The translations under genes were made by a program, and so were the position numbers. From NCBI RefSeq assembly GCF_002432125.1, contig NZ_DJFS01000069.1, forward strand, positions 1 to 47,344: DNA of 47,344 bases, in the 5' to 3' direction. This DNA is from Brevundimonas sp. UBA5866. Its GTDB lineage: Bacteria; Pseudomonadota; Alphaproteobacteria; Caulobacterales; Caulobacteraceae. Below, piece after piece: positions 26,534-35,376 of the stretch; within the stretch, counting starts at the first letter, position 1; each line of letters opens with the position of its first letter. The notes beneath the pieces were generated by a model. The model searched no databases, was not told the origin of the DNA, and worked only from the letters and a program-made list of their open reading frames with translations.

Positions 26534-26564
26534 TGAAATGAAAGATACTGAACGAAACATTTCA
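26534..26564. promoter_or_regulatory. inverted repeat in the phhA/Lrp divergent promoter
   Basis: TGAAATG (26534-26540) and CATTTCA (26558-26564) form a perfect 7-bp inverted repeat with 17 nt between, followed by another GAAATATGAAA next to the regulator start. It is a candidate binding site for the Lrp-type regulator, which would control both directions. Confidence 0.5.
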
Positions 26565-26578
26565 ACAATGGTCGAAAT

Positions 26579-27046
26579 ATGAAACGCTATGATCTTGATG
26601 ATGTTGATCGGCGACTGTTGCGACTTCTCCAGACGGATTCTTCACTGAGCCACGCAGCCTTGGCGGAACTGGCCGGATCGTCTCCGGCCTCGTGTTGGAG
26701 GCGGATCAAGGCGATGGAGGAGGCGGGGGTCCTGAAGGCGCAGGTGCGGCTGGTCGATCCCGATCTGGTCGGTCGCGGCGTGAACGTCATGTGTCAGGTG
26801 CGGATGAAGTCGCACTCGCCAGCCGAGCGGCAGGCGTTCGAAGCCTTTCTGCACACCAAGCCCGAGGTGATGGAGGCGCACTCAATGTCCGGCGAATGGG
26901 ACTATCTTTTGCGTATCGTGGCCGAGGACGTGGCGGGCTATGAGCGTTTCCTGATGCGAGATCTGCTCAATCATGCCAACGTCGCCACAGCGGCCTCGCA
27001 CTTCGCCCTCAGTCAGGTGAAATATACGACGGCACTGCCGGTCTAG
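26579..27046 (+). CDS. Lrp/AsnC-family transcriptional regulator
   Basis: The 155-residue protein has an N-terminal helix-turn-helix (LDDVDRRLLRLLQTDSSLSHAALAELAGSSPASCWRRIKAMEEAGVL, written here only as the family pattern at residues 5-52). A RAM ligand-binding domain (about 65-150) includes the GEWDYLLRIVAEDVAGYERFL block. It is divergent from phhA, the position taken by activators of phenylalanine/tyrosine catabolism that sense aromatic amino acids. No good ribosome site precedes ATG 26579, so translation may be leaderless or weak. Confidence 0.9.
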   Translation: MKRYDLDDVDRRLLRLLQTDSSLSHAALAELAGSSPASCWRRIKAMEEAGVLKAQVRLVDPDLVGRGVNVMCQVRMKSHSPAERQAFEAFLHTKPEVMEAHSMSGEWDYLLRIVAEDVAGYERFLMRDLLNHANVATAASHFALSQVKYTTALPV

Positions 27047-27066
27047 GTGATGGGGGAAACAGGCCT

Positions 27067-27900
27067 TTGCATACCGAACTGCTCAACAGCTCGCGCATAA
27101 CCGCATTGGCGCCGATGGGCGGCTATGTGGGGTTTGCGGTCTTTCTGCTCTTCGTCAACCGGGGAGATGCCGGCTCGGTCACAGGCTTTATGGCTCTTGG
27201 CGCGGTGGTGCTGGGCCTGTGGGAAGGGCGTGAAGTGGTCCAGCCCAGACAAATGCTGCTGGACCGGCAGGGTTTGATATTCAGACCTTCTTTCGGAATG
27301 CAGCAGGGACCGATTGCGTGGCAGTCGGTTGCTTCCTTCGAAATCGTCAAGAAAAACAAACGCGAAGTCCTGGTCTGCCATTATCGAGAAGAAAGCGAAC
27401 CGGCCAAATCGCTCAATCTGGGCGGCAACTGGTGCCTGAACGAGAAAGATTGGTGGCCGTCTTCGAACGCGGCCGTGTTGGACTATCTGCAACATTATGC
27501 CCGCACGGGGATGTCACCGGCGAGCCATCCGGTACCCGCATCCCGTAGTGTTGAGCAGAGGGCCGTCGAGGCCCTGAAAACGGGACCCGTCGCGGCGCAG
27601 ACCCGATCGGGCGTGCAATATCCCGACCGTCTTCCCGGCAAACTTGTGGATCACCGCTCCAAGCGCACCGGCAAGGGGACCGGGTGGGGTCTTCTGTTGG
27701 CAGGGGTGGTGATGGGCGGTCTTACAGTCATCCCCTTCATGCAGGCCTGCCGTCAGGGGCTTTGCGCGGGGGATTTGTGGAATGTTTCCGACGTCAGGAT
27801 CTGGGTATTCGCGGGCGTCTGGACACTCAGCCTGCTGCTGATCGCCCTCGGGGCCAAACGGATTCTGGACACAAACGACGACGGTTCATTCAGCCTTTAA
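27067..27900 (+). CDS. uncharacterised membrane protein, 277 residues
   Basis: I do not recognise this protein. It starts at TTG 27067 with GGGGGAA about 9 nt upstream and lies 20 bp after the Lrp-type gene, so the two are probably co-transcribed. Two hydrophobic segments at about 18-35 and 37-50 are followed by a soluble part with a beta-rich stretch (about 62-125), similar in style to small PH-like or photosynthesis-type membrane proteins. A polar linker (about 150-205) comes next, and two more hydrophobic segments lie at about 212-232 and 246-268. A role linked to aromatic amino acid use is possible from position only. Confidence 0.6.
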   Translation: MHTELLNSSRITALAPMGGYVGFAVFLLFVNRGDAGSVTGFMALGAVVLGLWEGREVVQPRQMLLDRQGLIFRPSFGMQQGPIAWQSVASFEIVKKNKREVLVCHYREESEPAKSLNLGGNWCLNEKDWWPSSNAAVLDYLQHYARTGMSPASHPVPASRSVEQRAVEALKTGPVAAQTRSGVQYPDRLPGKLVDHRSKRTGKGTGWGLLLAGVVMGGLTVIPFMQACRQGLCAGDLWNVSDVRIWVFAGVWTLSLLLIALGAKRILDTNDDGSFSL

Positions 27901-27979
27901 CGCTTGGAGCTTCTTTCTGATGACGTAAAAAATATGCGTCATGATGTTAAAATAATTTGACATGATGTTCGTTTCGATA

Positions 27980-28000
27980 TTCCTGTTATACCAACAGGAA
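27980..28000. promoter_or_regulatory. perfect 8-bp inverted repeat upstream of the DUF2178/XRE pair
   Basis: TTCCTGTT-N5-AACAGGAA is a perfect palindrome 10 bp before the start at 28011, just after a TTGACA hexamer at 27957. It overlaps the ribosome-site region. A binding site for the XRE protein encoded in the same operon is the likeliest role. An RNA hairpin that hides the ribosome site is the alternative. Confidence 0.6.
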
Positions 28001-28010
28001 GGAAACGATC

Positions 28011-28439
28011 ATGGCGTTCAGGGAAAAGATTGCGTGGCTGACCCTTGCGGGGTTTGCGCTCGCCTATGGCTATTATTTCTTTATCGCGGGTCCCGCGGTG
28101 GGTTTTGGCGAAGGCAGGCTGGCGGCTATTCCGTCTGCATTCGCTCCTGCGGCTGTGGCGCACGCCATCGTCATGGCAGTGGGAGCAGGAGCGCTGGCGC
28201 TTGCGGCCCGTCGTGATGCTAATACCAAACCCGATGAACGCGATCGCGCCATCGACCGCAGGGCGACATCGATTGCCTATGGGCTGATGATGGTGGGTGT
28301 GATCATCGTCGGCGTGGTCGCGCCGTTTTCCGAACCGGCCTTTAAAATCATCAATGCGTCGTTGGCCCTCATCGTGGTCTGCGAGGCCATCCGCCAGGTC
28401 ATGATCATTGTAGGGTATCGTCGTGGTTTCAGCGGCTAA
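28011..28439 (+). CDS. DUF2178-like small membrane protein
   Basis: The 142-residue protein has four hydrophobic segments (about 8-26, 44-64, 88-106 and 113-132). The middle cytoplasmic loop DERDRAIDRRATSIAY matches small DUF2178-type membrane proteins, which often sit next to a short XRE regulator. AGGAAGGAAA gives a strong ribosome site. Its last 17 bp overlap the XRE gene, so both are made together. Function is unknown. In such pairs the membrane protein may modulate the regulator. Confidence 0.7.
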   Translation: MAFREKIAWLTLAGFALAYGYYFFIAGPAVGFGEGRLAAIPSAFAPAAVAHAIVMAVGAGALALAARRDANTKPDERDRAIDRRATSIAYGLMMVGVIIVGVVAPFSEPAFKIINASLALIVVCEAIRQVMIIVGYRRGFSG

Positions 28440-28638
28440 GCGTCTTCACAACAATATCCGCACCCTGCGTTTCCATGCCTCCGAGATGACGCAGGCCGAG
28501 CTGGGCGAGCGGGTAGGGCTGACCCGCCAGACCATCGCCGCGATCGAACAGGGCAAATACTCGCCCTCGCTGGAAACGGCTTTCAAAATCGCTGATGTGT
28601 TCGGCGTTTCTCTGGATCAGGTGTTCAGCTGGCAGTAG
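28423..28638 (+). CDS. XRE-family regulator, 71 residues
   Basis: The small protein is almost entirely a helix-turn-helix (KRLHNNIRTLR, MTQAELGERVGLTRQTIAAIE, YSPSLETAFKIADVFGVSLDQVF), the YozG/phage-Cro-like type with no ligand domain. It starts at GTG 28423, inside the end of the membrane protein gene. The palindrome at 27980-28000 is a plausible autoregulatory operator. Confidence 0.9.
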   Translation: MVSAAKRLHNNIRTLRFHASEMTQAELGERVGLTRQTIAAIEQGKYSPSLETAFKIADVFGVSLDQVFSWQ

Positions 28639-28690
28639 GTGGATAGCACAAGCTTTGCTGTCGGGGCCTGATTGGACTGTGTTATCGACT

Positions 28691-28705
28691 TCCCCTCTGA
28701 GGGGA
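28691..28705 (+). promoter_or_regulatory. hairpin enclosing the ribosome site of the 28713 gene
   Basis: TCCCCT-CTG-AGGGGA is a perfect 6-bp stem whose right arm, AGGGGA at 28700-28705, is the ribosome-binding site for the GTG at 28713. Pairing would block initiation. Confidence 0.45.
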
Positions 28706-28712
28706 GATTCGA

Positions 28713-29279
28713 GTGAAAAAGTACCTGATATCAGCCGCGTTCGCGCTTCTGCCGAGCACCGCATTGGCGCAGGCTGCACCGTTTGAACATGTCGGCGTCC
28801 GCGTGAGCTGGAACGATCTGCCGTTCAATCCGCCCTAATGCTAGGTTGAGGCATCGTACAATGTCCCCGAGCGCCATCAGCATCATTTCAAGCTGCGTCG
28901 CAGTGAGGAGGGGTATCGGGTGATCATCACCAGCTATGACTGGTTCAACTCGCGCAGTGGCGAGCACTATCCCGATATCTCCATTGCCTTCCCGGGGCGT
29001 AACCACGCCAGACATGTCGGCGCAGAGGGCTGGCACAACGGCATCACCTTCATGCTCGATATCGATGAGGTGGGACTTCTGAGATCGGACGCCCGCATGA
29101 CGGTTCTGCGCGATCGGTCGGGCGGAGCCGTCGCCATGACGGACCTAGGTATGACGGGCATCGGCTCGGCCATTGCAGAGGCTGACAGCTGTCTTGAGCG
29201 CCTGCAGCGAGAGGCCGAAGAGCGCGCCGCCCGCGAACGCGCCATCAACCACATCGAACGCGACCCGTTCGGTCAGTGA
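28713..29279 (+). pseudogene. secreted hypothetical protein broken by two in-frame stops
   Basis: A GTG start at 28713 opens a clean signal peptide (MKKYLISAAFALLPSTALAQA). After 41 codons the frame meets TAA (28836-28838), TGC, TAG (28842-28844), then stays open in the same frame to 29279. Read through, the product would be 188 residues. The later part (YRVIITSYDWFNSRSGEHYPD... then a charged C-terminal helix rich in Glu/Arg) is normal protein-like sequence. Both stops are one G-to-T change from Glu codons (GAA, GAG), giving ECEVEASY. A second start at GTG 28920 exists but would lack the signal. I do not recognise the family. Confidence 0.7.
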
Positions 29280-29288
29280 GAACGACGT

Positions 29289-29317
29289 AAAAGGGTGCCT
29301 TTCGGGGCCCCCTTTTT
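29289..29317 (+). terminator. terminator after the broken secreted-protein gene
   Basis: AAAGGGTGCC pairs with GGCCCCCTTT with one mismatch and a 6-nt loop, followed by five T, 10 bp after the stop codon. Confidence 0.7.
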
Positions 29318-29331
29318 AGTTCACGGCAATG

Positions 29332-29832
29332 CTAGGCGGGGGCGTTCTTCCATCGCTGGCGCAGGTATTCGACATCGGCGTCCCAGTGCGACAGGGCCAG
29401 TCCGAAGCCGGCGCGGTTGCGACCGCGTTCTGCAAGGCTTTTTATCTTGTTGGCCGCGGTCTCGATACGCTGGCGGGAGCCCGCTTCGCCCCATGTCTTC
29501 ATGTATTCGTCAGACTGGATGTGCGGGAGTACGCCATCGATGATTTAGGCGAGGTAGGGCCGCATATCATGTTCATCGTCCGAGACCCGCCGTTTGTGTG
29601 CGGCAAAGGTCTTGTTGCCGACCTGATAGCCGATGATGGTGAACAGGCCTGCAGGCTCGCCATCGTAGGTCAGCGGCGGGCCTTTGCCTTGATCGTCGAA
29701 TTCCGATGCCCAAAGCAGGTTGATGGCGTCGATCCTGCGCTTTGCTGCTTCCGCCGTGGAATGGCTCTCGACGATACTTCGCACGCAGTTCCTGAACAGG
29801 CCGATCCGTTCTTCCTGGGAAACGGGGATCAT
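29332..29832 (-). pseudogene. uncharacterised gene broken by one in-frame stop
   Basis: ATG 29832 opens a 95-residue reading frame (MIPVSQEERIGLFRNCVRSI...) that stops at TAA 29547-29545. The same frame then continues without a further stop for 70 codons (IIDGVLPHIQSDEYMKTWGE... HWDADVEYLRQRWKNAPA) to TAG at 29332-29334. The second half is protein-like and ends 15 bp from the neighbouring terminator. The stop is one G-to-T change from GAA, giving LAEIIDGV. The intact product would be about 166 residues, soluble and charged, with no family I recognise. It converges on the other broken gene. Confidence 0.7.
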
Positions 29833-29921
29833 CGGGCATTACCTTACGCTACGTCTACCGGCCCAGTGTTCAATGGGGCGCACCGATCCGCAATAGACGA
29901 ACGCATGAGGTTCCTGTGATC

Positions 29922-31559
29922 TCAGCGGGTGAGTTCCAGATCGTTGAAGGCCGAATATCCCTTTTCCGCGGTGAAGCTGTGGGCGTCTGCCAGCTTCCAT
30001 GACAGGCCGTAGAAGGGGTGCTGTTCGCCCTGTTCCAGCAGCTCGCCCGGCTTCAGGAAGGTGTGGATCTGGGAATAGAGCCGGATCTCCGACTGGCTGA
30101 CGCGGCGTACCAGATGCTGCGGGCCAAGGTCCGAGGGCTTTTCTATACCGGCGGCGGCCAGCATTTCGGCCAGCGCGTGGATGGTGCTGTTGTGGAAGTT
30201 GGCGACACGCTCGGCCTTGTCCGGCACGACCAGGGCGCGTTGGCGCGAGGCATCCTGCGTGGCGACACCGACCGGGCATTTGTTGGTATTGCACGACAGG
30301 GACTGGATGCAGCCCAGCGCGAACATGAAGCCGCGACCGGCGTTCGTATAGTCCGCGCCGGTTGCCATCAGGCTGGCGATATCAAAGGCGCTGATGACCT
30401 TGCCCGCCGCGCCGATGCGGATGTGCTCGCGTAGGCCTGCGCCCACCAGCGTGTTGTGGACCATCAACAGGCCCTCGCGCACAGGCGTGCCGATATGGTC
30501 GGTGAACTCCAGAGGGGCGGCACCCGTACCGCCTTCGGCACCGTCCACCACGATGAAGTCGGGCAGGATGCCGGTTTCCAGCATGGCCTTGACGATGCCC
30601 ATGAACTCCCATGGGTGGCCGATGCACAGTTTGAAGCCGACCGGCTTGCCGCCCGACAGCTCACGCAGGCGGGCGATGAAATGCATCATGCCGACGGGGG
30701 TATCAAAGGCGGTGTGGGCGGCGGGCGAAACACAGTCCACCCCGACCCGCACGCCGCGTATTTCGGCGATCTCCGGCGTGACCTTAGGGCCGGGAAGGAT
30801 ACCGCCGTGGCCCGGTTTGGCCCCTTGACTGAGTTTGATCTCGATCATCTTCACCTGCGGTGAAGAGGCCTGTGCAGCGAACTTCTCAGGGTCGAAATGG
30901 CCATCCAGAGTGCGACATCCGAAATAGCCGCTGCCGATTTCCCAAACCAGATCGCCGCCAGCCTCGCGGTGATAGCTGCTGATGCCACCCTCGCCGGTGT
31001 CATGGTAAAAGCCGCCCATCTTCGCCCCGCGGTTCAGGGCGCGAATGGCATTGGCGCTCAGCGAGCCAAAGCTCATGGCCGAGATGTTGAACAGAGACGC
31101 CGAATAGGGCTGGCGACACTGGGGCCCGCCGATGTTGACCCGCATCATCGACAGATCGGCGACCGGCGCAGGACGAAGGGAAGGCGCGATGAACTCGTAT
31201 TTCTCGCTGTAGACATCGAGCAGGGTCCCGAACGGACGCTCGCTGCTCTCGCGCTTGGCGCGGGCGTAGACCAGCGAGCGCTGGCTGCGGGAAAAGGGCG
31301 TGGCCTCGCTGTCCGACTCGAAAAGATATTGTCGAAGCTCTGGCCGTAAGGCCTCGAAAAGCCAGCGGAAGTTTCCGATGATAGGATAGTTGCGGCGCAC
31401 CGCATGGCGGGTCTGGCTCAGGTCATAAAGGCCCAGCGCCGACAGGGCTGCAAACACCGGCAGCAAGGGCCAGAGGTCGCTTTCCCAAACCATGCCCACG
31501 GCCACAGCCACCGTCGCCACAAGACAGATCGCCAACACCGAGAACCGACTGATGTGCAT
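29922..31559 (-). CDS. FMN-binding glutamate-synthase-family protein
   Basis: About 545 residues from ATG 31559; a GTG at 31583 would add eight. Neither has a clear ribosome site. Two hydrophobic N-terminal segments (about 5-22 and 25-42) anchor the protein. The rest is the FMN-barrel synthase domain of glutamate synthase: MSFGSLSANAIRALNRGAKMGG, GGDLVWEIGSGYFGCR, EIKLSQGAKPGHGG, FIVVDGAEGGTGAAP and the cysteine cluster NTNKCPVGVATQD. There is no glutaminase domain. Such stand-alone proteins are annotated as glutamate synthase large-subunit-like. The electron donor and true reaction are not clear from sequence. Confidence 0.9.
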   Translation of the reverse strand: MHISRFSVLAICLVATVAVAVGMVWESDLWPLLPVFAALSALGLYDLSQTRHAVRRNYPIIGNFRWLFEALRPELRQYLFESDSEATPFSRSQRSLVYARAKRESSERPFGTLLDVYSEKYEFIAPSLRPAPVADLSMMRVNIGGPQCRQPYSASLFNISAMSFGSLSANAIRALNRGAKMGGFYHDTGEGGISSYHREAGGDLVWEIGSGYFGCRTLDGHFDPEKFAAQASSPQVKMIEIKLSQGAKPGHGGILPGPKVTPEIAEIRGVRVGVDCVSPAAHTAFDTPVGMMHFIARLRELSGGKPVGFKLCIGHPWEFMGIVKAMLETGILPDFIVVDGAEGGTGAAPLEFTDHIGTPVREGLLMVHNTLVGAGLREHIRIGAAGKVISAFDIASLMATGADYTNAGRGFMFALGCIQSLSCNTNKCPVGVATQDASRQRALVVPDKAERVANFHNSTIHALAEMLAAAGIEKPSDLGPQHLVRRVSQSEIRLYSQIHTFLKPGELLEQGEQHPFYGLSWKLADAHSFTAEKGYSAFNDLELTR

Positions 31560-31647
31560 GATGGGCCGCCCGCTAATATCCACACTGGATGTGAGGTAAC
31601 GGTGACTTGGGCTTTAGGCTCCCGCAAGGGGGCAAATGCGCACTCTG

Positions 31648-32667
31648 TCAGGAACGGTAGACGTGGGTCGTGGCCGGATCGAACCGGATGGTGGCGATGT
31701 CACCGACCTTCAGTGCCGTCGATGGCGTACGGATGCGTAGGGTGTTGCCGTCTTTCTCCAGCACGATCTCGTGGAAGGTCCCGCCAAAGGTGACAGAGCG
31801 GACAGTGCCACCGTCACAGGCGGCCGAGACGTGTACGCTTTCGGGCCGTGTCATCAGCCATGCCACGCCGTCCGGCAGATCGCAGGGGATTTCGCCAAAG
31901 GCCGTGCTCGCGGTGCCGGACGTTACCGTACAGCCCAGCACCTCGGTCTCGCCCAGCAGGCGGGCGGCGGCGATGGAGGCGGGACGGGTGTAACAGTCCT
32001 GAGGGGTGCCGGATTGCAGGATTTCACCCTTGTCCATCAACACCAGTTCATCGGCCATCATCAGGGCTTCCTCGGCGTCGTGGGTCACCACGAGGACGGC
32101 GGTGCCGGTGGCACGAAGGGTGTCGATCAGACTGCTGCGGACCTCGCTTTTCAGGTGGCGGTCCAGCCCGCTGAAGGGTTCGTCCAACAGGATGGCGCGG
32201 GGTTTGCGGGCCAGCGCCCTGACCAAGGCCACGCGCTGTTGCTCGCCGCCTGACAGCATGTGCGGCCAGCTGTCGGCGCGGTCGGCCAGCCTGACCTGTG
32301 CCAGCCATTGCAAAGCCTGCCCGCGACGGGATTGGCGGCTGCCCTTAAGCCCGAAAGCCACATTGTCCGCGATGCTGAGGTGGGGGAAGAGGGCATAGTC
32401 CTGGAACACCAGACCGATGTCGCGTCGTTCGGGCGGGATGGAGTGGCGGTCATCGGCCAGTAGGGTGTCACCGGCGTGGATCGTGCCGCCATCCAGCGGC
32501 TCCAGCCCTGCAATCATGCGCAGAATGGTGGACTTGCCGCTGCCTGACGGACCCAGCAGTGCGGTAATGCGGCCCGGTTTCAGGCTGAGACTGGCCCCCT
32601 TTACGGCGACACGACCATGATAGTCGCGCCGGACGTTGGACAGGGTGATAACGGCAGGTTCGCTCAA
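31648..32667 (-). CDS. fbpC: iron(III) ABC transporter, ATP-binding protein
   Basis: The 339-residue ATPase has Walker A GPSGSGKST, the Q-loop VFQDYALFPHL, the signature LSGGEQQRVALVRAL, Walker B ILLDEPFSGLD and the H-loop THDAEEAL. A C-terminal TOBE-like domain (about 240-339) is typical of the FbpC/PotA branch. It powers import of ferric iron. It begins 4 bp after the permease stop and is the last of three genes (binding protein, permease, ATPase) in the standard order. Confidence 0.9.
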   Translation of the reverse strand: MSEPAVITLSNVRRDYHGRVAVKGASLSLKPGRITALLGPSGSGKSTILRMIAGLEPLDGGTIHAGDTLLADDRHSIPPERRDIGLVFQDYALFPHLSIADNVAFGLKGSRQSRRGQALQWLAQVRLADRADSWPHMLSGGEQQRVALVRALARKPRAILLDEPFSGLDRHLKSEVRSSLIDTLRATGTAVLVVTHDAEEALMMADELVLMDKGEILQSGTPQDCYTRPASIAAARLLGETEVLGCTVTSGTASTAFGEIPCDLPDGVAWLMTRPESVHVSAACDGGTVRSVTFGGTFHEIVLEKDGNTLRIRTPSTALKVGDIATIRFDPATTHVYRS

Positions 32668-32671
32668 CGGG

Positions 32672-34276
32672 TTACTCTTCAGGCTTTCGGGTGCGGCCAG
32701 TTTCGGTCACTTGGCGGGTCAGCCAGATGACGCCCGGCAGGGCCAGTGCCACAATCAGCAACGATGGCCAACCGGCCTGTGCCAGACGCTCGTCCAGCGC
32801 ATAGTTGGAGGCCAGAACCGCCAGGGTGTCAAAGTCGAACGGACGCAGGATCAGTGTGGCGGGCAGTTCTTTCAACACATCCACAAACACGATCAGTCCG
32901 GCGGTCAGCAAGGCCCCCTTGGCGATCGGCAGTCTGACGCTGGTGGCGGTGGCCAATTCTCCGCGGCCCAGACTGCGTGCGGCCATCGTCATGGCGGGTG
33001 TGACCTTTGACAGGCCCGCCTCCACAGGCTCCAGCGCGGCAGCCATCAGGCGCGCGGCATAGGCATAGATCAACAGGGCCACGCCAACGCCAAGTCCGCT
33101 GACGGCACCGGGGGCGACGGTCCACAGAACGGCGGCGGGGCCCAGCAGGCCAATGGCCATCACGGCACCGGGGGTAGAGTAGCCGAGGCTGGCGATGCGG
33201 GCCATGACGGGCATCCTGTGTGCGCCCAATGCCAGCAAGGTCGCCAGGACGACAGTGACCATCGCACCGGAAAGGCCCATGCCAAGCGTCCTTGCGGTGG
33301 CGGCCATCAGGCGTGGCCAGTCAGGCGTGATCTCCAGCGAGCGCCACAGCAGATAGCCCATCGGCAAGAGCAGGCCGAGCGCCTGCAGAAGCAGGCAAAA
33401 CAGGCTGGCCGCCCATGCCTTCACGCCGGTCAGCCGTACGGCCTCGACGTTGCGTTGCTGGCCGCGTGTCGTCTCATAGCGGCGCCCCTGACGGCCCCAG
33501 CGCTCCAGCGCCAGAAGCTCGGCTGCCGTCACCAGAAGCGGTAAGGCAAAACGCGCCGCCGATGCGGGCGAGCCATAGACCGACCATGCCCGCACCACGC
33601 CCGTGGTCAGGGTCTGGACGCTGAGGAACTGTACCGCGCCATAGTCGGCCAGCGTCTCCATGACGGCCAGCGCCATGCCCGCCGCCAGTGCCGGTCGGGC
33701 CAAGGGCAGGGCGGTGCGGCGGAAAGCCTCGCCGACGGTGCAGCCCAGCATCCGCGCGGCCTCTACCGGCTGGACCGACTGGCTGACAAAGGCGGCCCGC
33801 ATCGCGAGGTACACATAGGGGTAGAAGGCGCAGGACAGCACAAACACAGCACCGGGGACCGAGCGGACTTGTAGCGGAATATCAAACCCCAACGTGGGCC
33901 TCAGCCACATGAGGAACAGGCCGCCCACATCGAAAATCTGCGAATAGGAATAGGCCAGCGCAAAGGCCGGTACCGCCAAGGGCAGGGCCAGCGCCCATGC
34001 AAACACGCCGCGCAATGGAAAGCGGTGCATGGCCACCAGCCACGCGGCCAGTGTGCCCACTAGGCCCGTCACCACGGCCACGCCCAGCGCGACCATGCAC
34101 GATGTCGCGGCATAGCGGGCCACGTCCTTGAAGGCGATGTCGGCGCGGCCCGGCTGAAGGGCGGCAAACACCACGCCGATCAGGGGCAGCAGCGCGATAA
34201 TGGCCGCCGCCCACCCCAGGACGTGCAATGGCGAAAGCCCGCCGCGCTTTCTGCGGCGGTCCTCGCTAACGCTCAC
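32672..34276 (-). CDS. fbpB: iron(III) ABC transporter permease (two fused permease halves)
   Basis: The 534-residue inner-membrane protein has about twelve hydrophobic segments in two homologous halves, the FbpB/SfuB layout. The coupling loops are EAARMLGCTVGEAFRRTALPLARPAL in the first half (described here as the EAA loop near residues 170-195) and the matching AARSLGRGELATATSVRLP in the second. It forms the channel for ferric iron from the periplasmic binding protein. It lies 14 bp after the binding-protein gene. Confidence 0.92.
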   Translation of the reverse strand: MSVSEDRRRKRGGLSPLHVLGWAAAIIALLPLIGVVFAALQPGRADIAFKDVARYAATSCMVALGVAVVTGLVGTLAAWLVAMHRFPLRGVFAWALALPLAVPAFALAYSYSQIFDVGGLFLMWLRPTLGFDIPLQVRSVPGAVFVLSCAFYPYVYLAMRAAFVSQSVQPVEAARMLGCTVGEAFRRTALPLARPALAAGMALAVMETLADYGAVQFLSVQTLTTGVVRAWSVYGSPASAARFALPLLVTAAELLALERWGRQGRRYETTRGQQRNVEAVRLTGVKAWAASLFCLLLQALGLLLPMGYLLWRSLEITPDWPRLMAATARTLGMGLSGAMVTVVLATLLALGAHRMPVMARIASLGYSTPGAVMAIGLLGPAAVLWTVAPGAVSGLGVGVALLIYAYAARLMAAALEPVEAGLSKVTPAMTMAARSLGRGELATATSVRLPIAKGALLTAGLIVFVDVLKELPATLILRPFDFDTLAVLASNYALDERLAQAGWPSLLIVALALPGVIWLTRQVTETGRTRKPEE

Positions 34277-34290
34277 TGTCGGCTGGGGGC

Positions 34291-35337
34291 TTATCGCCAG
34301 CCTGCCGCGCTGATGATCGACTGGGCCTTGGGCTGGTTGATGCCATAGCGCGAGACGTTCATCGGGTGCGGGGTGATATCGGCATAGGGCGCAACGGTCG
34401 GGGCCGGAGCGGCACCGTTGGCGGCCGGATATTCATAGTTCAGTTCGGTCACGATCTTCTGGGCTTCGGGCGTGGCCAGGAATTCCAGGAATTTGATCGC
34501 ATTGGCCTTGTTCGGCGCATGGGCCGCAACGCCACCCCCCGAGATGTTGACGTGCGAACCCTTGCCGTCCAGCGACGGGAAGCCGAGGCGCAGCTTGGCC
34601 GCGATGTCGCGGTCGGCGGCGTCTTCGCCATTGGCCATGCGGATGAAGTAGTAGGAGTTGGTCAGGGCCACTTCGCACACGCCCGCAGCCACGGCGCGGA
34701 TCTGGTCGCGGTCACCACCTTCGGGCGGACGGGCAAAGTTGGCGACGACACCCTCGACCCACTGCTGGGTCTTGGCTTCGCCCCATGCCTCGATCATCGC
34801 GCCGACCAGAGACAGGTTATAGACATTGTCGCCCGAGCGGGCGCAGATCTTGCCCTTGAAGCGCGGGGTGGCCAGAGCCGCATAGTCGGCGATCTCGGCA
34901 GGCTGCACCTTGGCCGGATCATAGGCCACGATGCGGGCGCGGCGCGAGAAGCCGTAATAGGCGCCCGACGGCTCGCGCAGGTTTTCCGGAATGGCTGCAT
35001 TCAGCGCGTCGGAGTTCACCGATTGCAGCAGACCGGCATCCTGGGCACGCCACAGGGCGCCGGCATCGGCGGCCACAAACACGTCAGCGGGGCTGTTGGC
35101 GCCCTCGGCCTTCATGCGGGCGATCAGTTCGTCAGGACGGCCCTCGATGCGCTTGACCTCGATGCCGGTCTTTTCCTGAAACAGATCGTACAGCTTCTGG
35201 TCGGCATCATAGTGACGCGCCGTGTACAGGTTCAGGACGTTGGAGGCTGCGCCATCGGCGGCCTTTTCCTGCGACTGGCCGCAGGCGGCGAGGGTCAGGG
35301 CAGCAGCAGCGGCAGCAAGGGCAGTAAGACGGCGCAT
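34291..35337 (-). CDS. fbpA: iron(III) ABC transporter substrate-binding lipoprotein
   Basis: The 348-residue protein has a lipobox LAAC (Cys19). The mature part has the FbpA/FutA fold signatures LNLYTARHYDADQKLYDLF, ADVFVAADAGALWRAQDAGLL and, near residue 220, the iron-binding tyrosine pair in LTNSYYFIRM. It captures ferric iron in the periplasm and hands it to the FbpB/FbpC transporter encoded immediately downstream. ATG 35337 has GGAG upstream. A palindrome about 40 bp before the start is a candidate Fur-type operator. Confidence 0.92.
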   Translation of the reverse strand: MRRLTALAAAAAALTLAACGQSQEKAADGAASNVLNLYTARHYDADQKLYDLFQEKTGIEVKRIEGRPDELIARMKAEGANSPADVFVAADAGALWRAQDAGLLQSVNSDALNAAIPENLREPSGAYYGFSRRARIVAYDPAKVQPAEIADYAALATPRFKGKICARSGDNVYNLSLVGAMIEAWGEAKTQQWVEGVVANFARPPEGGDRDQIRAVAAGVCEVALTNSYYFIRMANGEDAADRDIAAKLRLGFPSLDGKGSHVNISGGGVAAHAPNKANAIKFLEFLATPEAQKIVTELNYEYPAANGAAPAPTVAPYADITPHPMNVSRYGINQPKAQSIISAAGWR

Positions 35338-35376
35338 ACGGAAACTCCGGATCGGTCAAAGGATGGGTCTGACTAA

